Counted from the first letter of the stretch, positions 45,415 to 54,391 are shown. The stretch is 64,000 nucleotides of DNA from Deinococcus humi (GCF_014201875.1 NZ_JACHFL010000002.1:1-64000); one strand, 5' to 3'. Notes: a model not told the origin generated them from the letters alone. Program-made: numbers and translations.

Positions 45415-45999
45415 TCAGTGCAGCAGGCCAATTGAGCGGGCGCGGCTGACCGCCTGGGTGCGGTCCCCGGCGTCGAGTTTGGCGTACAGGCGGGCCAGAT
45501 GGTCCTTGACAGTGTCGGGACTGACGCCCAGGTTCTTGGCGATTTCCTTGTTGCTGTAGCCCTGGGCCAGCAGCGGCAGGACCTCAGACTCGCGGGGGGT
45601 CAGCCGGGGCACGTCCACCTGCGGCAGGCGGTCAACCTCGGGGTGCGCCACGATGTCGCGCAGTTGACGGGCCAGGCTCTCGGGATCGGTTTCCTTGCTC
45701 ACGTATCCGCGCGCCCCGGCAGCGCGGGCGGCCTGCACGATGGCGGGTTCGGCGAAGGTGGTGATCAGCACGCTGACGACCTGGGGGTGGGTCATGCGGA
45801 GCCGTTCACAGACCTCGATGCCGGTCATGCCGGGCATCTTGATGTCCAGCAGGGCGGCGTCTGGTTGTAGCGTGCGGCAGGCGTCCAGGGCGCTCAGGCC
45901 GTCGGCGGCCTCGGCCACCACGTCGAAGCCCTGGTGCATCAGGGCGTACTTGAGGCCCATGCGGAACAGCGGGTGATCGTCGGCGATAACAAGTCTCAT
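45415..45999 (-). CDS. NarL/FixJ-family response regulator
   Basis: 194 aa. Receiver domain with ADDH acidic pair, phospho-acceptor Asp52 in LLDIKMPGMTG and conserved Lys in GYVSKE; output LuxR-type HTH (LTPRESEVLPLLAQGYSNKEIA, then NLGVSPDTVKDHLARLYAKL). Coupled to the preceding kinase gene by ATGA overlap. Possible terminator beyond it: GGGAGAAGAC/GTCCTCTCCC hairpin at 45366-45391 (one mismatch, no T-run). Confidence 0.94.
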   Translation of the reverse strand: MRLVIADDHPLFRMGLKYALMHQGFDVVAEAADGLSALDACRTLQPDAALLDIKMPGMTGIEVCERLRMTHPQVVSVLITTFAEPAIVQAARAAGARGYVSKETDPESLARQLRDIVAHPEVDRLPQVDVPRLTPRESEVLPLLAQGYSNKEIAKNLGVSPDTVKDHLARLYAKLDAGDRTQAVSRARSIGLLH

Positions 46000-47072
46000 G
46001 GGGTGACCTCCGGAAGAGTGAGCGTGAAAACGGTGGGCAGAGCGGATGCGGGCAGTGGGCTGGCGGCCTCGTGGGAGGGGAGTCCGTGGGGTTGGTGGGT
46101 GTAGTGCAACTCGCCGCCGTGGGCCTCGGCGATACGGCGGGCGATGAAGAGTCCCAGTCCAGCGGTTCCGGCGGTGTATTGCTGTCCAGCGATGGTGGTG
46201 GGCTGTGAGGTAAAGGGCTGCGCCAGTTGAGCAAGCGAGCCGCCCAAGCCGGGGCCGTCGTCAGCCACCACCAGTCCGCCGGGCGTGACCCGCAGTTCTA
46301 CCTTCGAGTGGGCGTAGCGAATGGCGTTCTCGGTCAGGTTGGTCACGGCGCGTTCCAGCACCTGAGCGTCGGCCAGGGCGTAGCCACTGCCGTCCACTGT
46401 CACTTCCACTCCGCCCCACTCGGCCTGCGGCTTGACCCGGCGGGCCACGCCGTCGAGCAGAGCGCGCAGATCGGTGGGGGCGCTCTGGACCATGACGTCC
46501 TCGCGCTCGAATCGGTGGGCGTCGGCCATCTGCTGCACCAGCGCCAGCAGCCGGGCGGTCTCGGCCCCCATCTGGGCACCCACTTCCCGGCGCTCGGCAT
46601 CGGGCATGGGAAGGTGGACCAGCGCGTGCGTGAGGTGTCCGGCGGCGATCAGCGGAGTCTTCAGGTCATGCACCAGCGTTGCCATAAAGGCGTTGCGCCG
46701 TGTCTGCTCGGTGCCCAGCCGGCTCAGCAGGTCCGAGAAGGCGCGGCGCAGCCGCAGGATTTCCGCCGGGTCGTCGGCGTGGGGGGTCAGTTCGCCGCCC
46801 TCCACCTCGGCCTGCAGGCGGCTGAGGGGCCGCAGCAACGCGCCACTTAGGACGTAGCCCACCATCCCGCACAACACGCCCACCAGCAGCATCCAGCCCA
46901 CCAGGGCTCCTGCCGGTAGGGCGGGCTGGGCGGTCAGCGTGAGGACCAGATTGGGCAGGAACGCCAGCAGGAAGATCACCAGCGCGAACTGGGCCCGCAG
47001 AGTGTTGCGCGACGCCCTGCGCCGTCCGGCCAGATCCTGTTCAGGCAGTTCGGAGATCAGGCGGCCACTCAC
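45996..47072 (-). CDS. Sensor histidine kinase paired with a NarL-type regulator
   Basis: 358 aa. Two membrane segments (about 29-48 and 55-80) with almost no external loop, a HAMP-like region (about 80-120), HisKA with His135 in VHDLKTPL, and HATPase_c (NLTENAIRYA, DDGPGLGG, GTAGLGLFIARRIAEAHGG). NarL regulators usually pair with HisKA_3 kinases having HDxxxR; here the H-box is HisKA-like. With so little external domain it may sense the membrane. GTG start follows TAAGCT (47085-47080) by 7 nt; a 9-bp C tract lies just upstream of that box. Confidence 0.9.
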   Translation of the reverse strand: MSGRLISELPEQDLAGRRRASRNTLRAQFALVIFLLAFLPNLVLTLTAQPALPAGALVGWMLLVGVLCGMVGYVLSGALLRPLSRLQAEVEGGELTPHADDPAEILRLRRAFSDLLSRLGTEQTRRNAFMATLVHDLKTPLIAAGHLTHALVHLPMPDAERREVGAQMGAETARLLALVQQMADAHRFEREDVMVQSAPTDLRALLDGVARRVKPQAEWGGVEVTVDGSGYALADAQVLERAVTNLTENAIRYAHSKVELRVTPGGLVVADDGPGLGGSLAQLAQPFTSQPTTIAGQQYTAGTAGLGLFIARRIAEAHGGELHYTHQPHGLPSHEAASPLPASALPTVFTLTLPEVTP

Positions 47073-47165
47073 GAAACTCAGCTTATGGGGGGGGGTCTGA
47101 CAGAACCCTCACGGTATTCCCTTGCAATGTGTGGGTGAGAGGGGCTGGACCGATACACTGCGCCC

Positions 47166-47825
47166 ATGCGGCAACCTTCTGTCCACGGTCACGTTCGAGT
47201 CTGGTCCCTGCCTACCGGCCCGTTGCAGGAAAACGTCGTACTGGTGGCGGGCGCACAGGGCGAGGGCTTTCTCTTTGATCCTGGCGACGACGCCGAGCGA
47301 ATTCTGGCCCTGATCCGTGATTCCGGCGTGACCGTGCGCGGCATTCTGCTGACGCACGCGCATTTCGACCACATTGGGGCCGTGCAGCCGGTGCGCGAGG
47401 CGTTGCAGGTTCCAGTCTGGCTGCATCCCGCCGATCTGCCGCTGTACAGCATGGGCGCGGCCTCGGCGGGGCGCTGGAACCTGCCCTTCATCCAGCCGGA
47501 GGCGCCGGACCACGACATCGCGCAGGACCAGATCTTCACGGCGGGCGACCTGACCCTGATGGCCCGCGAGTTGCCAGGGCACGCGCCGGGGCATGTGGTG
47601 TTTCTGGCGGGAACAGACGGCGAAAATGGTGTGGTGGTGGCGGGGGACACGCTGTTTCAGGGGAGCATCGGGCGCACGGACCTGCCGGGGGGGGACCACC
47701 CCACCCTGCTGGCGGGCATCAACCGTGAACTGCTGACGCTGCCCGACGCCACCGCCGTGTATTCGGGTCATGGCGGGGCCACCACCATTGGGGCAGAACG
47801 CCGCTGCAACCCTTTTTTGCGCTGA
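47166..47825 (+). CDS. Metallo-beta-lactamase-fold hydrolase, glyoxalase II-like
   Basis: 219 aa. Metal ligands in [10 protein letters not shown] (about 64-73), HAPGHVVFL, and the aspartate in [20 protein letters not shown], with the terminal histidine in [14 protein letters not shown]. These are the full set of the hydroxyacylglutathione-hydrolase-like subfamily YcbL/GloB, lacking the glutathione-binding C-terminal helices, which suits an organism using bacillithiol or other thiols. TACACT lies 6 nt before the ATG: leaderless pattern. An 8-G run occurs in codons 176-179. Confidence 0.9.
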   Translation: MRQPSVHGHVRVWSLPTGPLQENVVLVAGAQGEGFLFDPGDDAERILALIRDSGVTVRGILLTHAHFDHIGAVQPVREALQVPVWLHPADLPLYSMGAASAGRWNLPFIQPEAPDHDIAQDQIFTAGDLTLMARELPGHAPGHVVFLAGTDGENGVVVAGDTLFQGSIGRTDLPGGDHPTLLAGINRELLTLPDATAVYSGHGGATTIGAERRCNPFLR

Positions 47826-47908
47826 AGTCTAGCCGGATGGGGGGGTGCCGGTCTGATTTGATAGGTCAGATGCACCGCCGCTGGCGTCGGCGCGCTACGC
47901 TGGGCGGC

Positions 47909-47944
47909 ATGATCTGGGACAGCGTGACTGGGGACGGGGGCTGA
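47909..47944 (+). CDS. Eleven-codon mini-ORF coupled to the DUF2270 gene
   Basis: ATG follows TACGCT (47896-47901) by 7 nt; the frame ([11 protein letters not shown]) stops at TGA, which overlaps the next ATG as TGATG. The downstream gene has no ribosome-binding site outside this ORF. Layout-based call only. Confidence 0.4.
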   Translation: MIWDSVTGDGG

Positions 47945-48618
47945 TGCCGGGGGCAGGTGGCGGGCCAGGGGCGATGCTCGCGCCCGGCCTGACGGAGGTC
48001 AGTTACAGTACCAACCAGGCCAACGCGCTGATCCACCTGTACCGCGCCGAGGTGGGCAAGATGACGGCGTGGCGTCAGCGGCTGGACATGACCACCAACT
48101 GGTCGGTGGTCACCAGCGCCGGCCTGGCCTCGTTTGCCCTGGGGGATGTGGGCAACAGCCACGCCACCTTCCTGTTCGCCATGTTCATGAACTACTTCTT
48201 CCTGCGGCTGGAAGCCCGGCGTTTCCGCACCTACGAGATCGCGCACCACCGCGTGCGGATCATGGAGCGTTTCTTCTACCCGGCCATGCTTGGCGATAAG
48301 GTGGACCCCGGCTGGCACCAGTTGCTGCTGGCCGAACTGAGCAAGCCGCGCAGCCCAATGAGCCGCAACGACGCGCTGGGCTGGCGGCTAGGGCGCAATT
48401 ACCTGTGGATCTACGCGGCGGTGCTGCTGGCATGGTTAGCCAAGCTGGACCTGGGTCAGCCCAAGGGCTACGTCCTGAGCTTCCCCGACGCCTTCGCGCT
48501 GGCCGATATCGGCAACTTTCCGGGCTGGCTGGTGTTCGCCCTTGTCTTCGTGTTCTACGCCTATCTAATCTGGCTGGCCATGCGTGCCGCCCGCACGTAT
48601 CCGCTGGAAGAGGGTTGA
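47944..48618 (+). CDS. DUF2270 membrane protein
   Basis: 224 aa. The core [21 protein letters not shown] matches the DUF2270 family in two blocks, followed by a tight pair of membrane helices (about 55-85), [21 protein letters not shown] and two C-terminal helices (about 155-172 and 196-215). Function of the family is unknown. The start codon overlaps the stop of a leaderless-type mini-ORF. Confidence 0.85.
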   Translation: MPGAGGGPGAMLAPGLTEVSYSTNQANALIHLYRAEVGKMTAWRQRLDMTTNWSVVTSAGLASFALGDVGNSHATFLFAMFMNYFFLRLEARRFRTYEIAHHRVRIMERFFYPAMLGDKVDPGWHQLLLAELSKPRSPMSRNDALGWRLGRNYLWIYAAVLLAWLAKLDLGQPKGYVLSFPDAFALADIGNFPGWLVFALVFVFYAYLIWLAMRAARTYPLEEG

Positions 48619-48679
48619 GTGAGGACGGAGACATCAGGGCGCATCAGATGGACTTCATGAGGACTGCGTAGCCTCCGGT

Positions 48680-49147
48680 ATGCGCTCACGTTTCGCCGTT
48701 GCCGCCCTGTTGCTGTTGCCGCCCGTTCTTAGTGGCTGCGCCTTCGGGGCATACCTCAGTCCGCTGACCCCGCTGGAACGCGCCGTGAACGGCACCTACG
48801 AGGGCATTGGTGTGGGCGGCACGGGCCGCGTGCCCTACCGCATGACCCTGGCCGTGCAGGAGCGGGAGGGGCGCGCCACCGGCGTGATCACCAACCTGGA
48901 AAGCCGTAAAGCATACGCGGCCAGTGGCACGTTCAAGCGCAGCGGCAGCGGCGGCGCGCTGGAACTGAATTTGTTCGAGAACGGTGACAAGCATCGCGGC
49001 AACCTGCACGCCACGCTGGCCGAGACTAAAATCAGTGGGGTGCTGCGAACGGTGTTGCTGGGGCGTGAGCTGCTGGGATACACCATCGAACTGAACCGGG
49101 TGGGAGAATCGGCTCCAGCAATGACGCCCGCCGCCACAGCGCCCTAG
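48680..49147 (+). CDS. Lipoprotein of unknown function
   Basis: 155 aa. Signal with lipobox LSGC (Cys20). The body is beta-rich (YRMTLAVQEREGRATGVITNL, SGGALELNLFENG) and may form a small barrel or lipocalin-like fold, ending in an Ala/Pro tail. Family not recognised. TAGCCT lies 5 nt before the ATG. Its stop overlaps, tail to tail, the end of the epimerase gene on the other strand by 4 nt. Confidence 0.7.
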   Translation: MRSRFAVAALLLLPPVLSGCAFGAYLSPLTPLERAVNGTYEGIGVGGTGRVPYRMTLAVQEREGRATGVITNLESRKAYAASGTFKRSGSGGALELNLFENGDKHRGNLHATLAETKISGVLRTVLLGRELLGYTIELNRVGESAPAMTPAATAP

Positions 49148-50148
49148 GTCCCACCCTGGCGCTGTGGTCCCACCGCCTGAACCTGCGCAATGATCTCGTC
49201 CATCAGTCGGTCCAACTCCCCATCCACCACCTGCCGGGCCGGATCGGCGTCGTACCACGCCAGCACTTCCTGCACGCCGCGCGCGTAGGGAATGGTGGCC
49301 CGGAACTCCGGCACCAGCCGCTTGATTTTGGTGTTGTCGAAAACGGCGCTGTGCGCCTTGTCACCCAGCAGCCCCGCGCCCCAGTTGGGAGCGAAGGCCG
49401 CGATGATCTCGGACGGCACATGGACCAGCTGCGCCTGGACGCCTGCCGCGCCCGCCACCAGTTCGAAAATCTGGTTCCAGGTCAACCACTCGTCCCCGGT
49501 GATCTGCACGGCCTCGCCGATCACCGCCGGGCGACCCAGCAGGCCCACAAAACCCACGGCGAAATCGCGGTGGTGGGTCAGCGTCCATAAGGAGGTGCCG
49601 TCGCCGTGGACGATCACCGGCTTGCCCCGGCGCATGCGGTCTACCACCGTCCACCCGCCGTCCATCGGCAGCAAGGTGCGGTCATAGGTGTGAGAAGGCC
49701 GCACGATGGTCATGGGAAAGCCGTCCTCGCGGTAGGCGCGGGTCAGCCGTTCCTCACAGGCGATCTTGTTGCGCGAGTACTCCCAGAAGGGATTGTGCAG
49801 CGGGGTGGACTCGGTGATCGGCAGGTGGCCCAGCGGCTTCTGGTACACCGAGGCGGAACTGATGAAGATGTACTGCCGGGTGCGCCCCGCGAACAGGTCC
49901 AGATCGGTCTCGATGTGTTCGGGCGTGAAGGCCACCCAGTTCACCACGGCGTCAAAGTCCAGATCGCCTAACGCTTGCCGCACGCTGGCCGGATCGCGGA
50001 TGTCGCCCTGGAGCACCTTGGCGCCGTCTGGCAGAGGGCGGGAGGATTCTCCCCGGTTGAGCAGGTACAGTTCCACGCCCTGCGCCAGCGCCAACTCCGA
50101 ACACGCCGAGCTGATGATGCCGGTGCCACCGATAAACAGGACCTTCAT
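49144..50148 (-). CDS. NAD-dependent epimerase/dehydratase (first)
   Basis: 334 aa extended SDR. Rossmann motif GGTGIISSAC, DIRD, then SSASVYQ and YSRNKIACEE giving the YxxxK-type pair. It lacks a signal and fits nucleotide-sugar epimerases or isoflavone-reductase-like relatives in plants and bacteria (the NADB family with TGDEWLTWNQIF). Coupled by ATGA overlap to the second epimerase gene upstream, with the aldo-keto reductase gene before that; the trio suggests a sugar or ketone pathway. Substrate unknown. Confidence 0.87.
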   Translation of the reverse strand: MKVLFIGGTGIISSACSELALAQGVELYLLNRGESSRPLPDGAKVLQGDIRDPASVRQALGDLDFDAVVNWVAFTPEHIETDLDLFAGRTRQYIFISSASVYQKPLGHLPITESTPLHNPFWEYSRNKIACEERLTRAYREDGFPMTIVRPSHTYDRTLLPMDGGWTVVDRMRRGKPVIVHGDGTSLWTLTHHRDFAVGFVGLLGRPAVIGEAVQITGDEWLTWNQIFELVAGAAGVQAQLVHVPSEIIAAFAPNWGAGLLGDKAHSAVFDNTKIKRLVPEFRATIPYARGVQEVLAWYDADPARQVVDGELDRLMDEIIAQVQAVGPQRQGGT

Positions 50149-51065
50149 GCTCGTTTGCCTTGAGCGTCCATCTCTGGCTCAGTCAGCGTGTCTCGCCACG
50201 AGTGCTGGGGTTCGAAGCCGAGGTGCTGCCGGGCATGGTCAATGCTGAGCAGGGTCTCGAAGTCTTTCAGCGTTTTGCGTAGCGGGACCCCTGGGAAGAC
50301 CTGTTCCATCAGGGTGCGCGAGGGTTGAGGCATCACCGTGTCGGCGGCGGCGATGATGAAACTGCTGGCCCCCACGAGCGGCGCCGTCAGGGCCAGTCGG
50401 CAGGCCAGTGCGGCGTCGCGCTCGTCGATATACCCCCACAGGTTCCACTTGCGGGCCTGTGCATCGGGCCAGGCCAGTTCTGGAAAACGGCGGTACTCCT
50501 CCGGTCCCAGGATGTTCGAAAAACGCAGGGCCACGTAGGGGATACCCGTCTTGCGAGCGAAATCCGCGGCCATGGTCTCGGTGACCACCTTGCTCAGAGC
50601 ATACGACGACTCCGGGTGGGGATAGTGCGCCTCGTCCACTGGGGCGTAGTGGGGCGGCACGTCGAAGGGCAGGCCCAGCGTGGTCTCGCTGGACGCCCAC
50701 ACCACCCGGTCCAGCCCCAGCAGCGTGGCCGCCGTGAAGACGCTGTGATTCATGGTCACGTTCTGCACGAACGTATAGTGCGCGGCCTGCAGATCGGGCG
50801 CAGGAATGTTCGCCAGATGAATCACGCTGGTCGCCCCGTGCATAACCTCCAGCGTCTGTCCCAGGTCAGTCAGATCGGCGCGCAGAACAGCCTTCAGGAA
50901 ACCGGGAAATTCACCGTCCGGCCTGGGAATGGGCTGAGCGTCCACAGCAATGATCTCGTGACCGTGTTCCAACAGGTGTCTCAGAGCGGCGCGTCCGGCC
51001 CGGCCCGCCGCACCGGTCAGTACCACCGGCCCCACTGCCGGAGCCTGGGAGCCGTCCGTTACCAC
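50145..51065 (-). CDS. NAD-dependent epimerase/dehydratase (second)
   Basis: 306 aa extended SDR. TGAAGRAGRAALRHLLEHGHE is the nucleotide-binding motif, then VIHLANIPAP, WASSETTLG and YALSKVV as the Ser/Tyr/Lys set, and LRFSNILGPEEYRRFP. Related to uronate dehydrogenases and UDP-sugar epimerases. It overlaps the aldo-keto reductase gene by 7 nt and the first epimerase gene by 4 nt, so the three are co-translated. Confidence 0.87.
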   Translation of the reverse strand: MVTDGSQAPAVGPVVLTGAAGRAGRAALRHLLEHGHEIIAVDAQPIPRPDGEFPGFLKAVLRADLTDLGQTLEVMHGATSVIHLANIPAPDLQAAHYTFVQNVTMNHSVFTAATLLGLDRVVWASSETTLGLPFDVPPHYAPVDEAHYPHPESSYALSKVVTETMAADFARKTGIPYVALRFSNILGPEEYRRFPELAWPDAQARKWNLWGYIDERDAALACRLALTAPLVGASSFIIAAADTVMPQPSRTLMEQVFPGVPLRKTLKDFETLLSIDHARQHLGFEPQHSWRDTLTEPEMDAQGKRA

Positions 51066-52030
51066 GCGTAGGCTTCCGGGGCCTGCCCGCCGGGGCCAGG
51101 CCAGATCTCGTCCAGTTTGTTCAGGATCTCATCCGTCAGCTTGATGTCCAGCGCCCCCAGTGCGCCTTCCAGCTGCTCTACCGTGCGTGGGCCGATAATC
51201 GGGGCCGTCACGGCAGGCTGGTGCAGCAGCCACGCCAGGGCCACGTCCGCCGGCGACTCGCCAAGCTCCCTGCACAGCGCCTCGTACCGCTCCAGTTGGG
51301 GGCGGTGCTGGTCGATCTGTTTTTGCATGTTCTCGCTGGCGCGGCGGCCCTCGCTGGCTTTTTGTAGTGCGCCGCCCAGCAGACCGCCACCCAGTGGGCT
51401 CCAGGGAATCAGGCCCAGGCCCAGCGCCTGACACGCCGGAATGACCTCCAGTTCGATGGTGCGCGCCGACAGGTTGTACAGGCTCTGCTCGGACACCAGG
51501 CCCATGAAGTGGCGCTGGGCGGCCAGGGTGTTGGCCTGCGCGATGTTCCAGCCCGCGAAATTGCTGCTGCCGACGTACAGCACCTTGCCCTCGCGCACCA
51601 GCCCCTCCATCGCCTGCCAGACCTCCTCCCAGGGGGTGGCGCGGTCAATGTGGTGCATCTGGTACAGGTCGATGTGATCGGTCTTCAGGCGGCGCAGGCT
51701 GTCCTCGCACGCCTTGCGGATGTGATACGCCGAGAGCTTCTGATCGTTGGGGCCGTCGCCCATCTTGCCGTAGACCTTGGTCGCCAGCACGATCTTGTCG
51801 CGGTTGCCAGGATTCTTTTCCAGCCAGCGGCCCACGATCTGCTCGGTCACGCCCTCGCCGGGTTTGCGTCCGTACACGTTGGCGGTATCAAAGAAGTTGA
51901 CCCCCCGCTCCAGCGCCATGTCCATAATCCGGTAGCTGTCCTGCTCGGTGGTTTCAGGGCCGAAGTTCATGGTGCCCAGGCAGAGTGGGCTGACTTTCAG
52001 GCCGGTGCGGCCCAGGTGACGGTACTCCAT
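51059..52030 (-). CDS. Aldo/keto reductase
   Basis: 323 aa TIM-barrel NADPH reductase. HLGRTGLKVSPLCLGTMNFG, FFDTANVYG with catalytic Asp and Tyr, VLATKVYGKMG with the Lys, and QMHHIDRATPWEEVW with the His complete the tetrad. The long loop (KMGDGPNDQKLSAYHIRKACEDS in parts) matches AKR family 12-like or general stress protein 69 types. AAGGAGG lies 8 nt before the ATG. First gene of a three-gene operon with two epimerases. Confidence 0.92.
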   Translation of the reverse strand: MEYRHLGRTGLKVSPLCLGTMNFGPETTEQDSYRIMDMALERGVNFFDTANVYGRKPGEGVTEQIVGRWLEKNPGNRDKIVLATKVYGKMGDGPNDQKLSAYHIRKACEDSLRRLKTDHIDLYQMHHIDRATPWEEVWQAMEGLVREGKVLYVGSSNFAGWNIAQANTLAAQRHFMGLVSEQSLYNLSARTIELEVIPACQALGLGLIPWSPLGGGLLGGALQKASEGRRASENMQKQIDQHRPQLERYEALCRELGESPADVALAWLLHQPAVTAPIIGPRTVEQLEGALGALDIKLTDEILNKLDEIWPGPGGQAPEAYAW

Positions 52031-52258
52031 AAATGACGCCTCCTTGAGTCTTGCTCTGACCCGACGCTACACCCGCGGGCGGGGCAGCGTCATCCCGGCG
52101 CGGCCTTCATGTTTAGCAGGGCACATCCTCCGTTGGCTTCCCCGTTCACCCCCTCGCGGAAAGCTAAAAAATACTGCTGGCTGGGCAACTCCGCGTCTCC
52201 TGTTCATCAAGAAGGAGGGGGTGGATCATGTTGGGCAGCCATCTGACAACCCTGTCAT

Positions 52259-52292
52259 GAAAACAGACGGCCCCGATCAATCTGGAGGCCGC
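52259..52292 (-). terminator. Possible terminator after the 195-aa hypothetical gene
   Basis: On the minus strand GCGGCC (52292-52287) can pair with GGCCGT (52272-52267) over a 14-nt loop, followed by CTGTTTTC. Modest stem; offered as a candidate only. Confidence 0.35.
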
Positions 52293-52314
52293 CTGCTGAA
52301 AAAACATCTGCTGG

Positions 52315-52902
52315 TCAGTTGCTGTTTCCCGAACCGTCCGGGCCCGGCTCTGGCCGCACCACCAGCGTTTCGGGTGGTGTCTCGTGCGCGATCACGCCTG
52401 CACCATGCCCGTCCGCCATCTGTCCCCCGAGCAACTGGCGCAGTTCCTCAATCACGGCGCGCTCCTTGTCGTTGACCTGCTCGCCGCCAATGCCCAGGAA
52501 TCCACCCTCCTTGGCGGCCTCGGCAGTGCGCTGGGCCACCAGCAGAAGCATCTCGCGGTAGGCTGCGGCGTCCTCCTCACTGGTCTTGGCATTGACCAGC
52601 CACATGGCCTGCCGCACGCCTTCCAGGCTCTGGTTTTTCACGTCCTCAACGTTGCGGGCGCGTTCCTGTTCCGGGGCGCGGGCACCAGGCTGGCCCAGCA
52701 GGTCAGCGGCCATGGCCTCCATGAGAGGCGTGCGGTTTTCCCGGCTCACACTCTCGCGCACGGCAGCGGCAATCGCGCCGGCCTCGGCCAGCAGCCCAGT
52801 CAGACCACTGGGGCTGGCAGCCACCACTGCCGCACCCGCCCGTCCGGGGCCGGTCATCACCTTGAACCACTCGTCTGCCGTGAAGTTGTCTTTAAGGCTC
52901 AT
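52315..52902 (-). CDS. Hypothetical soluble helical protein
   Basis: 195 aa, family not recognised. It begins LKDNFTADEWFKVMTGPGRAGAAVVAASPSGLTG in two helices, is alanine/glutamate-rich and helical to about residue 150 (AYREMLLLVAQRTAEAAKEGG, NDKERAVIEELRQLLGG), and ends in a Pro/Gly tail. No signal or membrane segment. TAAGCT (52914-52909) lies 6 nt before the ATG, the leaderless pattern. It stands between the aldo-keto reductase operon and the HxlR group. Confidence 0.7.
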   Translation of the reverse strand: MSLKDNFTADEWFKVMTGPGRAGAAVVAASPSGLTGLLAEAGAIAAAVRESVSRENRTPLMEAMAADLLGQPGARAPEQERARNVEDVKNQSLEGVRQAMWLVNAKTSEEDAAAYREMLLLVAQRTAEAAKEGGFLGIGGEQVNDKERAVIEELRQLLGGQMADGHGAGVIAHETPPETLVVRPEPGPDGSGNSN

Positions 52903-52945
52903 GTGCCCAGCTTAGAGCAGCTGGAATGGGGCCAGCATCGTCCCC

Positions 52946-53176
52946 TCATTCACGGGCCTTTATCTGATCCAGATCGAAGCGTACCCGCTCAGTGTCCTCG
53001 GCCACCGACCGTTCGTCCGGTGCGAGGCCGTGACTGCCAAACATCCCACCCGCCGCGCGCATGCCGCCCAGCGCATCGCCGCGCCCCCTGTCCGTATCCA
53101 CCAGCGGTTTGATCCGAAATGCCACCACGATCAGGACCACGGGAAGGACGATGAAGATCAGGATAGCGGGCAACAC
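52946..53176 (-). CDS. Small single-helix membrane protein
   Basis: 76 aa. One membrane helix (residues 1-20, LPAILIFIVLPVVLIVVAF) followed by a hydrophilic part with acidic C-terminal helix (AEDTERVRFDLDQIKARE). The GTG start lies one nucleotide after the stop of the HxlR gene, implying co-transcription. Family not recognised. Confidence 0.6.
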   Translation of the reverse strand: MLPAILIFIVLPVVLIVVAFRIKPLVDTDRGRGDALGGMRAAGGMFGSHGLAPDERSVAEDTERVRFDLDQIKARE

Positions 53177-53177
53177 C

Positions 53178-53564
53178 TCAGCAGCCCGACACGCCTGTCA
53201 CATCATCCTGGTGCTCGAGCAGATGGGCGCGTCCCCAGGTGTCGATCGCGTTGATCACGCTCTGAAGTTCCAGGCCCACTGGGGTCAGGGTGTAAACACT
53301 GCGCGCCAGCTTGCCGTGCGTATCCTCGGTGCGCTTGCTGATGATGTTCAGCGTTTCCAGGTGTTCCAGTCGCTGGGTCAGCGTGGCGCTGTTGCAGCCG
53401 CCCACTGCGCGGGCCAGCTCATTAAAGCCCTTCTCGCCGTCTAGAAGAGAGCGGACGATATGCAGCACCCACTTCTCCTGCAGGACGCCGATGGCCCGGT
53501 ACACCGGACAGAAGCCCTTCTCTGCAACGGCAGAGGGGCCGGGAGAGGAGAGTTTCGTGTTCAT
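53178..53564 (-). CDS. HxlR-family transcriptional regulator
   Basis: 128 aa winged helix. [22 protein letters not shown] is the HxlR opening with the conserved N-terminal Cys, then [24 protein letters not shown] (recognition helix) and [12 protein letters not shown]. Redox- or electrophile-sensing HxlR proteins often control divergent oxidoreductases, here a nitroreductase 88 nt away. TAGAAT (53576-53571) lies 6 nt before the ATG. Both promoters lie in the shared 88-nt space, so mutual control is likely (inference). Confidence 0.92.
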   Translation of the reverse strand: MNTKLSSPGPSAVAEKGFCPVYRAIGVLQEKWVLHIVRSLLDGEKGFNELARAVGGCNSATLTQRLEHLETLNIISKRTEDTHGKLARSVYTLTPVGLELQSVINAIDTWGRAHLLEHQDDVTGVSGC

Positions 53565-53604
53565 GGAGGGATTCTACACCTAAATGCAAAACCAATTAAG
53601 AAGC

Positions 53605-53613
53605 AGATTACAT
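53605..53613. promoter_or_regulatory. Candidate shared regulator site (nitroreductase side)
   Basis: AGATTACAT, just upstream of the -35 of the nitroreductase promoter. The same nine bases recur at 54382-54390 in the promoter of the MFS gene. Possible HxlR binding element; weak evidence. Confidence 0.3.
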
Positions 53614-53616
53614 CAC

Positions 53617-53645
53617 TTGACTTTTTAAACTGGTTGCCGTAATCT
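53617..53645 (+). promoter_or_regulatory. Leaderless promoter of the nitroreductase gene
   Basis: TTGACT (53617-53622), a 17-nt spacer and TAATCT (53640-53645), ending 7 nt before the ATG. The most complete example in the window of a promoter that places the transcription start at the start codon. Confidence 0.75.
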
Positions 53646-53652
53646 CCTACCC

Positions 53653-54273
53653 ATGACTGCTACCCTGACCCAGCCCCTGACCGTTGCCGAAGCCATCGAA
53701 ACCCGCCGCAGCATTCGCAAATTCGTGCAGGAGCCCATGAATCAGGGCGATCTGCGCGAAATCCTGCGTCTGGCCAGCCTGGCCCCCAGCGCCTGGAACG
53801 CCCAGACCTGGCGCTTCGCCGTGGTGCAGACCCCTGAGATCAAGGAGCAATTGCAGGCCGCCGCCTACGGCCAGGCTCAGATCGGCAATGCACCCGCCGT
53901 GATCGTGGTCTACAGCGACATGGAAGACACGCTGAACACTGTGGAAGAAACGGCTCACCCCGGGATGGGAGAGCAGGGCCGCGCCGGACAGCGCAAAACC
54001 TTCGAGGGCGCTTTTGGGGGCCAGGATGTCGCTCAGCGCGGTCAGTGGGGGCTGAGTCAGGCCAACATCGCCTTCGGTTTCCTGATGCTGGCGGCGCGCG
54101 GCCTGGGCTACGACACCGTGCCCATGTTGGGCTTCCAGCCCGATAAAGTGCGCGAACTACTGGGTCTGCCCGAACACGTCCAGTTCGCTGGCCTGCTGCC
54201 CATCGGTAAGCGCGCGGAGGATGGCTTTCCTCACCACCGCCACAACGTCGAGCGCATCACCACCTTCTACTGA
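53653..54273 (+). CDS. Nitroreductase-family protein
   Basis: 206 aa FMN-dependent oxidoreductase. [16 protein letters not shown] is the FMN-binding start, [16 protein letters not shown] the second site, [25 protein letters not shown] the helix facing the flavin, and [16 protein letters not shown] the C terminus. It reduces nitro or quinone compounds using NAD(P)H; physiological substrate unknown. Expressed from a clear leaderless promoter and divergent from an HxlR regulator. Confidence 0.93.
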   Translation: MTATLTQPLTVAEAIETRRSIRKFVQEPMNQGDLREILRLASLAPSAWNAQTWRFAVVQTPEIKEQLQAAAYGQAQIGNAPAVIVVYSDMEDTLNTVEETAHPGMGEQGRAGQRKTFEGAFGGQDVAQRGQWGLSQANIAFGFLMLAARGLGYDTVPMLGFQPDKVRELLGLPEHVQFAGLLPIGKRAEDGFPHHRHNVERITTFY

Positions 54274-54289
54274 GGTCCGCTTGATCTTC

Positions 54290-54325
54290 AGAACCGCCCT
54301 CCGAAGTGGGGGCGGTTCTGTTCTG
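54290..54325 (+). terminator. Terminator after the nitroreductase gene
   Basis: Ten-bp stem AGAACCGCCC (54290-54299) with GGGCGGTTCT (54310-54319), followed by GTTCTG. Well placed 17 nt after the stop. Confidence 0.65.
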
Positions 54326-54362
54326 ATCCGGTGTTCTGAATGGCGCTCGGCATATTTGCCTA

Positions 54363-54391
54363 TTGACGTAATTCGCTACCAAGATTACATT
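54363..54391 (+). promoter_or_regulatory. Promoter of the MFS transporter gene
   Basis: TTGACG (54363-54368), 17-nt spacer, TACATT (54386-54391). It would give a leader of about 75 nt with a small GCTGGC/GCCAGC hairpin. A second -10-like TAAAGT lies 8 nt before the ATG, so two starts are possible. The -10 region contains the AGATTACAT element also found before the nitroreductase promoter. Confidence 0.6.
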
